From positions 2,790,001 to 2,854,000 of the forward strand of contig CBDDKS010000006.1 in assembly GCA_965230335.1 (NCBI GenBank): a stretch of 64,000 bases of DNA, read 5' to 3'. Every line of letters starts with the position of its first letter. The stretch's first letter is position 1. Shown here in pieces: positions 45,171-53,059 of the stretch. The stretch comes from CBDDKS01 sp965230335 (GTDB lineage: Bacteria > Pseudomonadota > Gammaproteobacteria > Enterobacterales > Kangiellaceae). The translations under genes were made by a program, and so were the position numbers. The notes under the pieces are model-generated. The model ran no database searches. It was not told the DNA's origin and was given only the letters and a program-made list of their open reading frames with translations.

Positions 45171-45209
45171 CCCATGTTACCTGAAAATTGTATTTTCAGG
45201 TAACATGGG
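45171..45209. repeat. Perfect 18-bp hairpin upstream of the acyl-CoA dehydrogenase gene
   Basis: CCCATGTTACCTGAAAAT (45171-45188) pairs exactly with 45192-45209 around a 3-base loop. It lies 31 bp before the ATG at 45241 and has no T-run, so it is not an ordinary terminator. It may be a regulator site, an attenuator-like leader hairpin or part of a dispersed element. Confidence 0.75.
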
Positions 45210-45240
45210 TACAAACAGGCTCAATTAATGGAGATCTCTT

Positions 45241-47001
45241 ATGAGTTATCGTGCACCCATCAGTGACATGATGTTTTTACTAAAAGACGTTTTTAATATT
45301 CAAGCAACTTACCAAAGTATCCCTCGGTTTAAAGATTTCGACTATGATTTGTATTCAGCAGTCCTTGAAGAAAGTCATAAATTTAACAGTCAGGTACTTC
45401 ATCCGATGAATCGATCGGGTGATGAAGAAGGTTGCCAGTTTAATAACGGTCAGGTTAAAACACCGGAAGGTTTTATTGCAGCTTATCAACAATATTGTGA
45501 AGGTGGCTGGTCTTCGCTGAACGCGGATGAAGCACAAGGTGGACAAGGATTGCCAAAGCCAATACATGTGTGTTTTGAAGAAATGCTGTATGCCTGTAAT
45601 ACGTCTTTTGCACTCTATTCGGTGTTAACTGCGGCAGCCTGTCACACCATTGATCGATATGCCCCGGACGATTTAAAGCAACATTATTTACCTCATCTTA
45701 TTAGTGGACGCTGGTGTGGGACCATGTGTTTGACCGAATCTCATTGTGGTTCAGATTTAGGACTTATCAAAACCAAAGCAGAGCCTGCAGATAATCAAAC
45801 ATACCGTCTCACAGGCAGTAAAATCTTTGTTACAGGTGGTGAACATGATTTGACAGAGAATATTATCCATTTGATCTTGGCGCGTCTACCAGGTGCGCCA
45901 GAAGGCCCTAAAGGGCTATCGATGTTTTTGGTACCCAAATTCATGCTTGATAAAGATGGAAAATTAACATCACGTAATGCAATAGAGTGTGGTTCCATTG
46001 AGCATAAAATGGGGATTAAAGGTTCGGCCACCTGTGTGATGAATCTGGACAATGCATTGGGTTATTTAATTGGCCCGGAAAATAAAGGATTAAACTGTAT
46101 GTTTACCATGATGAATAAGGCACGTTTATCTATTGGTCTGCAGGGTATTGGCCTTGCTGAAATGGCTTATCAGCTGGCACGTGACTATGCCATAGATAGA
46201 AAGCAAGGAAAGAGCAACAAGCATCAGGAGGCCCCTGTGGCCATTATTGAGCATGCTGATGTGAGACGCATGCTACTGACCATGAGAACACTCACCGAAG
46301 CCAATCGGGCACTGGCATTGTATTTATCTTTTCAAATGGATGTTGAAGAACATCATCCCGATGAAACCCTACAGCAAAAAGCATCGCAAAGGGTGGCTTT
46401 ATTGATTCCGGTTGCCAAAGCATTTTTTACAGACAGTGGATTTGAAAGTTGTAACCATGGCTTACAGGTTTTTGGTGGGCACGGATATATTCGGGAGTGG
46501 GGGATTGAACAACTGGTTAGAGATGCACGTATTGCACAAATTTATGAAGGCAGTAATGGCATTCAGGCTCAGGATTTTCTGATGAGAAAAGTCTGCATGA
46601 ATCATGGTGATTCTTTTAATGATTTATTGAATGATATTCAGAGCAGTATTCAGCAGGCAATGTCTCATTCTGAATATGATGTGCTTGCTGCTCAATTATC
46701 AGAAAAGTTAAAGCAAATACAGCAAATGTCCGAACAGCTTATTCAGGATTATCAATCTGATGCTTCTCTTGTGCAAGCTGGCGCTGTAGAATTTTTACAT
46801 GCAACGGCTTATTGCGTCCATGGTTGGTTATGGTTAAATATGTTGATGAATCAACAAAATTTGCCAACAGAAGAGGCTGAACGAAAGTACTGTGCGGCTG
46901 ACTTTTTCTTTAATCATCTATTGCCACGTGTTGATAGTTTGATTTTGTCCATTAAGAACAGTTATACCCACAGTTTTCATGCAAAGGTTGACAGCATATA
47001 A
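45241..47001 (+). CDS. Acyl-CoA dehydrogenase with C-terminal extension
   Basis: A 586-aa FAD flavoprotein oxidising fatty acyl-CoA in beta-oxidation. Motifs: MCLTESHCGSDLGLIKTKAE (flavin and substrate), GLQVFGGHGYIREWGIEQLVRDARIAQIYEG with the catalytic-base region (Glu in IYEGSNGIQ), and a C-terminal domain of about 130 residues of the acyl-CoA dehydrogenase C type. This length and end place it in the long-chain FadE-like or phenylalkyl-CoA dehydrogenase class. The start ATG (45241) follows GGAGATCTCTT. Its neighbours do not indicate a substrate. Confidence 0.9.
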   Translation: MSYRAPISDMMFLLKDVFNIQATYQSIPRFKDFDYDLYSAVLEESHKFNSQVLHPMNRSGDEEGCQFNNGQVKTPEGFIAAYQQYCEGGWSSLNADEAQGGQGLPKPIHVCFEEMLYACNTSFALYSVLTAAACHTIDRYAPDDLKQHYLPHLISGRWCGTMCLTESHCGSDLGLIKTKAEPADNQTYRLTGSKIFVTGGEHDLTENIIHLILARLPGAPEGPKGLSMFLVPKFMLDKDGKLTSRNAIECGSIEHKMGIKGSATCVMNLDNALGYLIGPENKGLNCMFTMMNKARLSIGLQGIGLAEMAYQLARDYAIDRKQGKSNKHQEAPVAIIEHADVRRMLLTMRTLTEANRALALYLSFQMDVEEHHPDETLQQKASQRVALLIPVAKAFFTDSGFESCNHGLQVFGGHGYIREWGIEQLVRDARIAQIYEGSNGIQAQDFLMRKVCMNHGDSFNDLLNDIQSSIQQAMSHSEYDVLAAQLSEKLKQIQQMSEQLIQDYQSDASLVQAGAVEFLHATAYCVHGWLWLNMLMNQQNLPTEEAERKYCAADFFFNHLLPRVDSLILSIKNSYTHSFHAKVDSI

Positions 47002-47024
47002 CAGTCCCTATTTTTCAGGAAACA

Positions 47025-47053
47025 AAAAAGCCTCTTAAACAAGAGGCTTTTTT
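47025..47053. terminator. Intrinsic terminator after the acyl-CoA dehydrogenase gene
   Basis: AAAAAGCCTCTT pairs with AAGAGGCTTTTT over AAAC, ending in a T-run. A-run and T-run on both sides make it useful on the opposite strand for the gene ending at 47093. Confidence 0.92.
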
Positions 47054-47092
47054 ATTAATGTTGATATGGCTGAATCATTTCGGCAATGAATA

Positions 47093-47515
47093 CTAATTGT
47101 GAATAAAGCGATTCACTGCACTTTTCATACTGCTAAAAATGGGTAACGGATCGGTTTTACGACTTTTTCTGGAACGACTATTGTCCAAACGTTCTGTTTG
47201 CCGTTTTAGAATAGCTTGAGATGAATAAGGATCATCGTCTTGTCTGCAAAATCCATTATCTTTCATCGCTGTCATCAGTTGAGTAGAGATAAAATTAAAC
47301 TCTGCATGCCATAAATGGTAATCGCCATCTTCTTTCACTCTACGATCAATGCGTTTGATCAAAGTACTTAATTCAGGTTGCTGATTTTGTTTATAGCAGC
47401 TTTCTAATAAATCACGTAGCAATGCATATTGTGATTGAGTGAGTTTTATAGATTCGACTTCACCGAATCGATAAGATAACGAATAGAGTAAAACAGGGAT
47501 TTGCCGGTACAACAT
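47093..47515 (-). CDS. Unknown 140-aa protein
   Basis: No signal peptide or membrane helix. Helical segments SIKLTQSQYALLRDLLESCY and YHLWHAEFNFISTQLMTAMK are joined by a basic linker; the last 40 residues (RSRKSRKTDPLPIFSSMKSA) are basic. I do not recognise the family. The ATG at 47515 has no clear ribosome site, so the start is uncertain. It ends next to the shared terminator. Confidence 0.6.
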   Translation of the reverse strand: MLYRQIPVLLYSLSYRFGEVESIKLTQSQYALLRDLLESCYKQNQQPELSTLIKRIDRRVKEDGDYHLWHAEFNFISTQLMTAMKDNGFCRQDDDPYSSQAILKRQTERLDNSRSRKSRKTDPLPIFSSMKSAVNRFIHN

Positions 47516-47919
47516 GGGAGAGATCTCTAGTTTTAAAAATTATCTTGTCTCCAAATTGTATGTGGTAAAGACGTTATCAACAAACATTATTATGAGATAT
47601 TTTACATTTTTTGAGAAAAGTGTGACTAAACACGCAATTATTTTTGAATTAAAATCACAATTGATCATATTATGACTTATTTTCATTTGAACAGGGCAGC
47701 ACTCCTGCTAATCTAATACAGCCCCCTTCATATTATTCAATCAGTTATAGACTTTCAGTCGTAGTTTGATCGTAAAAACTTTACCATAATATCTTCAGCA
47801 GTACAGTTTTACATTAATCTCGAAAATGTTAGAATACCAACCTTTTACAATTTATGGTATAAACCGCCGGTATTATTTGAAAAGCAGCTAAGGGTTGTGA
47901 AGCTAAGCAAGGGGTTGTT
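47516..47919. other. Intergenic region before the repeat lipoprotein
   Basis: This divergent gap of about 400 bp is AT-rich and holds no convincing gene. It should hold promoters for both neighbours, but no -35/-10 pair was strong enough to list. GTAAA and TTTAC near 47770 form a small inverted repeat only. Confidence 0.4.
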
Positions 47920-49902
47920 ATGAAAAAGTTATACACACACGTCTCATCCATTTTTATTGCATTATTATTGCTTATCGGAGTCCTGCAAATTACAGCTTGT
48001 AGTGGCGAAGGTGGTAGTAACAATACAGCACCTAATTCAGAACAAGACAACGATACAGCGCCTAATTCAGAACAAGACAACGATACAGCGCCTAATTCAG
48101 AACAAGACAACAGTACAACGCCTAATTCAGCACAAGACAATACTTTATTAGAAGCACCTTCAAATAAATCTAGCAGATTCGGAAATACTGTAGTTATTCT
48201 AAATAATGGTAATGTTGTAGTCACCGATCCAGGAAACTCGAGCTTTAATAGCAATAGTGGTGCAGTACACCTTTACAGCTCTAAAACTAGAACTCTTATA
48301 GCAAGTATATTTGGAGACTTAATAGATACCCAACTTGGGAAAGACAGTGATAATATCATTCCATTACCCAATAACAACTTTATTATTTCAGCCTCTACTG
48401 AAGACGAAAACGGTCTAATTGATGCGGGTACTATACGTCTAATTGACGGCACAACTGGTAAACAAATTGGTAATACTATTGCAGGTGATAATGCATTTGA
48501 TGAACTAGGTAAATATATAAAAGTACTTCCAAATAATAACTTTGTTGCTATATCGAATTTGAATGCGGGATCAGTAACATTATTTGATGGCACAACTGGA
48601 GAAAAAATTAATCAAATGACCATTAGTGATATTTCATTTTCTTCACTAAGTGGTTTTGGTATTAAAGTATTACCTAATAATAACTTTCTAGTACATTATC
48701 CTTATGACAGTAGTGTAGGTAGTAGTGGTGCTGGTTCAGTAAGATTAATGAATGGTTTAACTGGGGAACAAATTGGTGAAACCATTATTGGTGAAGAAGA
48801 AGGAGATCAGCTTGGTAGAGGTGGAGTAATACCATTAAACAACAATAACTTTATTATTTTATCTCATTTTGATGATGAAGGAGGCATTCGTGATAATGGC
48901 TCACTCCGCCTGATTAATGGTATAACAGGAGAACAAATTGGCGAAACTATTATTGGTGAAGAAGAAGAAGATCAGCTTGGTAGAAATGCTTTTACTATAT
49001 TACCTAACAACAATCTCATTGTTGGCTCACATAATTCAAAGAAAATACGAATAATTGATAGCACAACAGGACTTCAAATCGGAGAAACTATTATCGGTTT
49101 AAACTTAAACCCATTTGATGGAAATATTACAGCATTACCTAACAACAACTTTGTTGTTGCTAACCCCCTCGCTAGTAGTGGGGGGGAGTATGAACAAAAT
49201 AAAGTAGGTTCTGTAAGGCTTTTTAACGGTGAGACAGGAAATCAAATAGGAGAAACTATTTGGGGTAATTCTAACGGCGATAACCTAAGTCACAACGGTA
49301 TTACAGCTCTAGCAAATAATAATTTTGTAGTTGCATCACAATACGATGACGAGAATGGTATAACTGATGCAGGATCAGTTCGTTTAATTAGTGGTGAAAC
49401 TGGGGTACAAATTGCAGCAATTGTTGGTGATAGTTTTAGTGATTTGTTAGCGTGGGATAGTGTTACAGCCTTACCAAATAATAACTTTGTAATTGCTTCT
49501 CCATATGATACCGAAAATAACATAGAAAACTCAGGCTCAATTCGGTTAGTTAGTGGTACAACTGGTGAACAAATTGGAACAACAATTTCTGGTGCAGTTA
49601 AAGATGATAGGGTTGGATATTTTTTTGTATACGACTCTGTAACTGCAGTCCCCAACAATAATTTTGTCATTGTTTCACCAGAAGAAGATGTTAACAATAA
49701 TGTTGATTTGGGCACAATACGTATAATGGATGGTGCAACAGGAAAACAAGGTGATATTTTTAATGGGAAAAACACTAAAGAGTTTTCCTCTGCACAAATT
49801 ATTACGTCCAGTAAATTTGATTTTTATTTAATCGCTATTTCTAATAAAAATAATGGTAATCAACTTGATTCTGGTTATGTTCACCTTATTCCCAATGATT
49901 AA
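47920..49902 (+). CDS. Lipoprotein with ten-residue repeats and a nine-repeat propeller-like domain
   Basis: A 660-aa surface or outer-membrane lipoprotein. The signal ends LQITAC (Cys about residue 27). Four copies of DTAPNSEQDN-like decapeptides follow (DNA repeat 48022-48141) as an acidic stalk. The mature part has about nine repeats of roughly 55 residues with the pattern LPNNNFVI...SVRLIDGTTGxQIGxTI.G; two neighbouring units are nearly identical at DNA level 165 bp apart (48766 and 48931). The pattern suggests a beta-propeller or beta-helix. Repeat expansion and a variable stalk point to a surface-exposed protein. Function unknown. Confidence 0.82.
   Translation: MKKLYTHVSSIFIALLLLIGVLQITACSGEGGSNNTAPNSEQDNDTAPNSEQDNDTAPNSEQDNSTTPNSAQDNTLLEAPSNKSSRFGNTVVILNNGNVVVTDPGNSSFNSNSGAVHLYSSKTRTLIASIFGDLIDTQLGKDSDNIIPLPNNNFIISASTEDENGLIDAGTIRLIDGTTGKQIGNTIAGDNAFDELGKYIKVLPNNNFVAISNLNAGSVTLFDGTTGEKINQMTISDISFSSLSGFGIKVLPNNNFLVHYPYDSSVGSSGAGSVRLMNGLTGEQIGETIIGEEEGDQLGRGGVIPLNNNNFIILSHFDDEGGIRDNGSLRLINGITGEQIGETIIGEEEEDQLGRNAFTILPNNNLIVGSHNSKKIRIIDSTTGLQIGETIIGLNLNPFDGNITALPNNNFVVANPLASSGGEYEQNKVGSVRLFNGETGNQIGETIWGNSNGDNLSHNGITALANNNFVVASQYDDENGITDAGSVRLISGETGVQIAAIVGDSFSDLLAWDSVTALPNNNFVIASPYDTENNIENSGSIRLVSGTTGEQIGTTISGAVKDDRVGYFFVYDSVTAVPNNNFVIVSPEEDVNNNVDLGTIRIMDGATGKQGDIFNGKNTKEFSSAQIITSSKFDFYLIAISNKNNGNQLDSGYVHLIPND
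48022..48141 (+). repeat. Tandem repeat, 30-bp unit, four copies, coding
   Basis: Units at 48022-48051, 48052-48081, 48082-48111 and 48112-48141 encode the ten-residue acidic repeat. The second and third copies are identical; the fourth is diverged. Being 30 bp, the unit preserves the reading frame when copies are gained or lost. Confidence 0.9.
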
Positions 49903-49971
49903 GGTTATTTTTAAAAATACGTTTCATAACTACTAAACAATAAGAAACGACAACATATTGAGGGTAGATTT

Positions 49972-50048
<77 letters not shown>

Positions 50049-50130
50049 AACACAGATAAAACTCAATTGTAAAATTATGTAAAGATACCATTATTATTTT
50101 GGGCATGTTGTTGTCTCTTTTTCAATGATT

Positions 50131-50150
50131 TAAAAGATAAACAGCCCCTA
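50131..50150 (+). repeat. Dispersed repeat arm (copy 3 of 3)
   Basis: TAAAAGATAAACAGCCCCTA matches 20 of the 21 bases of the right arm of the full repeat at 34460-34514. It overlaps the stop codon of yceI; no opposite arm was found beside it. Confidence 0.65.
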
Positions 50151-50726
50151 CTTTTTTCTTATGCCTTCAATGTGTAAATCAAGTTCTAAATGAGCGGAGG
50201 CTTTGCCTAATACGGTCACACCAAAATCTTTTAACGCGATGGTTGTTTTACCGCTAAAACCTGCACGATAGCCTCCCCAGGGATCTTCACCTTCTCCAAC
50301 AGGAGTGGCCATGATTTCAATAGATTTAGTCACACCTTTTAAAGTTAATTCTCCAGTAACCTGAAAGCCTTTTTTACCTAAATCTTTAAAGGAAGTACTT
50401 TTAAAATGTGCTTTAGGAAATTTGGATACATGAAGGAAGTCATCATCGCGTAAATGTTTATCACGTTTGTCATGATTGGTATCGATACTGGCTGTATTGA
50501 CTTCAACCTGGATTTTTGAAGCAGCTATATTTTTTTTGTCGTAAGAAAACTCACCTTTGAATTCTTTAAAGGTGCCATACAACCAACTATAACCTAAGTG
50601 TTGGATACGAAAATTAACAAAAGCATGCGCACCTTTTGATGGATCATCAATCACGTAATCAGCAGCGAAAGTGTGTGTCGCTGATAAAATAAAAAATAAA
50701 GATAAAAAGAGGGATTTTAATGTCAT
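50148..50726 (-). CDS. yceI: YceI-family periplasmic protein
   Basis: A 192-aa exported lipocalin-like protein. The signal peptide is MTLKSLFLSLFFILSATHTFA. The YceI beta-barrel has DDPSKGAHAFVNFRIQHLGYSWLYGTF, RDKHLRDDDFLHVSKFPKAHFKS and GELTLKGVTKSI. Members bind isoprenoids or amphiphiles and are induced at high pH in E. coli. It follows cytochrome b561 by 14 bp, as in the E. coli yceJ-yceI pair. Confidence 0.93.
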   Translation of the reverse strand: MTLKSLFLSLFFILSATHTFAADYVIDDPSKGAHAFVNFRIQHLGYSWLYGTFKEFKGEFSYDKKNIAASKIQVEVNTASIDTNHDKRDKHLRDDDFLHVSKFPKAHFKSTSFKDLGKKGFQVTGELTLKGVTKSIEIMATPVGEGEDPWGGYRAGFSGKTTIALKDFGVTVLGKASAHLELDLHIEGIRKK

Positions 50727-50740
50727 TTTGCAAGCTCCTG

Positions 50741-51280
50741 TTAAGGTTTGAACATACGTCTTAAGATGTTGTTTTTGTGAATGAAGTGATGTTTTAATGC
50801 GGCGAGTATATGTAACAAAACGAATGTCATTAATACATAAGCCGCATATTTATGCAACAGACCGGCAATATCTGCTTGATTTTGAATCAGATTTGATAAT
50901 GCAGGGATGTCTAGAAGGCTGAACATCGAGATACTGTCTTTGCCTGAAGAACTTAATAAGTAGCCTGCAAAGAGTACAAAGAAAACCAGAGTATATAAAA
51001 CAATATGGACGATATGAGCCAGGGTAGCCATGGTTCCTTTTTCAATAGGCCGTACTTTTTTTTGTGTGAGTTTTGAAAGCAGTCGAATACTCATTAATCC
51101 TATTAAAAGCAGCGCAAAACTTTCATGATACCACTGACTTTTGCGATACCATTCGTGATAATAATCCAGGTCAACCATCCAGTACCCTAAAATAAATAAA
51201 CCAATAATCATAACCCCCGTTATCCAATGTAATACAATTGAAATCCATCCGTAACTTTTTTCAGAATTGATGAATGCCAT
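50741..51280 (-). CDS. cybB: Cytochrome b561 family protein
   Basis: A 179-aa inner-membrane diheme cytochrome b of the YceJ/CybB type. Four hydrophobic segments (VLHWITGVMIIGLFILGYWM, SFALLLIGLMSIRLLSKL, LAHIVHIVLYTLVFFVLFAG and YAAYVLMTFVLLHILAAL) carry His residues expected to bind heme. It can pass electrons between quinones and oxidants in the membrane. It is the first gene of the pair with yceI. Confidence 0.9.
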   Translation of the reverse strand: MAFINSEKSYGWISIVLHWITGVMIIGLFILGYWMVDLDYYHEWYRKSQWYHESFALLLIGLMSIRLLSKLTQKKVRPIEKGTMATLAHIVHIVLYTLVFFVLFAGYLLSSSGKDSISMFSLLDIPALSNLIQNQADIAGLLHKYAAYVLMTFVLLHILAALKHHFIHKNNILRRMFKP

Positions 51281-51419
51281 AGGCGAATATGAATAGAATA
51301 GGTAAGTGGACTATATCAATGTATAAGAGAGTGCCATCATACAAAATATTGAACATGCCTTACAAGTATTTTTAAGTGATGTGATAAAATACAAAGAAAG
51401 AAAAATATCTCAGTAATTG

Positions 51420-52793
51420 TTAAAATATTTTTCCTGGATTCATAATATGATTGGGATCAAAAATAGATTTGATTTGTTTAAAAATTGAAATTTCTTCTAG
51501 GCTGCGCGAGTAATGCAAATAATCTTTTTTCAATAATCCAATACCATGTTCAGCAGAAATACTGCCTCGAAGATTTTTAACAACCTGATAAACCATAGGA
51601 TTCACTTTTTTACAGGCATTCATAAAATCATCAACAGATATATTTTCTGGTTTTAAAATATTTAAATGCAGGTTGCCATCACCAATATGACCAAACCAAA
51701 TGACTTCAAAATCGGGATAATGTTTTGTGACGACTGCATCGACTTGTTCAAGTAATTGATTAACAAGAGAAGGTCGAACGGCAATATCATTTTTGTAAGG
51801 ATGTTCATGACTGATAGATTCGGAAATAAATTCCCGCATTTGCCATAGCGTTTGTGCCTGTTGTTCACTTTGGCTGATAATACCATCCTGAATAATATTA
51901 TCGTTTAAACAATTTTCAAATAAAGCAGACACAAGGTCTAAAGAAGACTCGTTTTCTTCGAATTCAATTAACACATAAAATGGATATTCTGATTGAAAGG
52001 GCGAAGGTAATGTGTGATGTTGTTGAACTTTGTGTAATGCTTTTTGTGAAAAAAATTCAAATGCAGTGAGTTGCATCTTTTGTCTAAACCGTTCGAGCAC
52101 CTTGTCAATAAATTTTAAATCCTGAATACCCAGGAGTAATACATTTAATGGATTGGGCATTTTTGTCAGTTGAATATTTGCTTCAACAATAAAACCTAAA
52201 GTACCTTCACTGCCGATAAAAAGATGGCGTAAGTCGTACCCCGTGGCATTTTTTATTAAACCATTGTTGAGTTCTAAAATATCTCCTCGACCTGTCACAA
52301 CTTTTAAGCCAAGGATATGATCTCTCGTCATTCCCCAGCGGATGACTTTAATGCCGCCGGCATTGGTTGCAATGTTGCCACCTATTTGACTGGAGCCAGA
52401 AGAAGCAAAGTCTACAGGATAAAATAAATGGTGAGATGAGGCATGTTCCTGGAGTACCGCTGTAGTGACACCGGCTTCAACCGTGACGGTTTGCTCCATC
52501 GTATTGATATGACTGATTTGGTTAAGCCTTTCCATTGATACAATGACTTCGTGAGCAATGGCTGTTGCGCCACCGCTGAGCCCTGTACGTCCTCCTGAGG
52601 GGATTAAGGCCACTTTTTCCTGATTCGCCCATTGAACGATAGATTGTACTTGTTCAACAGTGGAAGGTTTGACCAAGGCCTGGGCTTTGGGAGAAATCAG
52701 TTGACTGAAATCTTGTCCATAATGAGTTAATTCATCATCATCCTGAGAAAAGTAATCTGAGCCAACAATATCAACTAATGCACGTATATTCAT
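51420..52793 (-). CDS. FAD-binding oxidase, GlcD/D2HGDH type
   Basis: A 457-aa flavoprotein of the vanillyl-alcohol oxidase family. The FAD-binding PCMH domain has IPSGGRTGLSGGATAI and NIATNAGGIKVIRWGMTRDHILGL; the C-terminal domain has VIWFGHIGDGNLHLNILKPE with the metal-site His residues and ISAEHGIGLLKKDYL. This pattern fits D-2-hydroxyacid or D-2-hydroxyglutarate dehydrogenases or D-lactate dehydrogenases of the GlcD class. Start is the ATG at 52793 (MNIRALVDIVG); an in-frame TTG at 52820 would extend it. A tRNA-Val lies upstream on the same strand. Confidence 0.87.
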   Translation of the reverse strand: MNIRALVDIVGSDYFSQDDDELTHYGQDFSQLISPKAQALVKPSTVEQVQSIVQWANQEKVALIPSGGRTGLSGGATAIAHEVIVSMERLNQISHINTMEQTVTVEAGVTTAVLQEHASSHHLFYPVDFASSGSSQIGGNIATNAGGIKVIRWGMTRDHILGLKVVTGRGDILELNNGLIKNATGYDLRHLFIGSEGTLGFIVEANIQLTKMPNPLNVLLLGIQDLKFIDKVLERFRQKMQLTAFEFFSQKALHKVQQHHTLPSPFQSEYPFYVLIEFEENESSLDLVSALFENCLNDNIIQDGIISQSEQQAQTLWQMREFISESISHEHPYKNDIAVRPSLVNQLLEQVDAVVTKHYPDFEVIWFGHIGDGNLHLNILKPENISVDDFMNACKKVNPMVYQVVKNLRGSISAEHGIGLLKKDYLHYSRSLEEISIFKQIKSIFDPNHIMNPGKIF

Positions 52794-52853
52794 ATGGGAT
52801 AATGAATGAAATAAAGGCAAAAAAAGATAATAAAGGAGATAAGAAGAGGAAGC

Positions 52854-52879
52854 AATTGATCATTGTCAGGCAATCAATT
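52854..52879 (-). terminator. Hairpin after tRNA-Val, probable terminator
   Basis: AATTGAT (52854-52860) and ATCAATT (52873-52879) form a stem. On the minus strand it is followed by a pyrimidine-rich stretch (GCTTCCTCTTCTT). It may end the tRNA transcript before the oxidase gene. Confidence 0.45.
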
Positions 52880-52886
52880 ATTGCAG

Positions 52887-52962
52887 TGGTGGGCGCTGCT
52901 GGGCTCGAACCAGCGACCCTCGCCTTGTAAGGGCGATGCTCTCCCAACTGAGCTAAGCGCCC
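52887..52962 (-). tRNA. tRNA-Val (anticodon UAC)
   Basis: 76 nt with encoded CCA. The acceptor stem is GGGCGCT/AGCGCCC, the anticodon stem TCGCC/GGCGA holds loop CTTACAA (anticodon TAC), and the T arm is CTGG-TTCGAGC-CCAG. Outside the tRNA, the leader and trailer are complementary (ATTGCAGT against ACTGCAAT), extending the acceptor helix in the precursor. Confidence 0.97.
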
Positions 52963-53059
52963 ACTGCAATGGCCGCGCATTCTAGAGAATAAAACCTGTT
53001 AGGTCAATGCATATTCGTATAAAAATGATATTTTATCCTCCTTACAGACCCCATATTCT

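Noticed and set aside
48022..48141. CRISPR-like array
   Set aside because: The 30-bp units are contiguous with no spacers and encode an in-frame peptide repeat of a lipoprotein.
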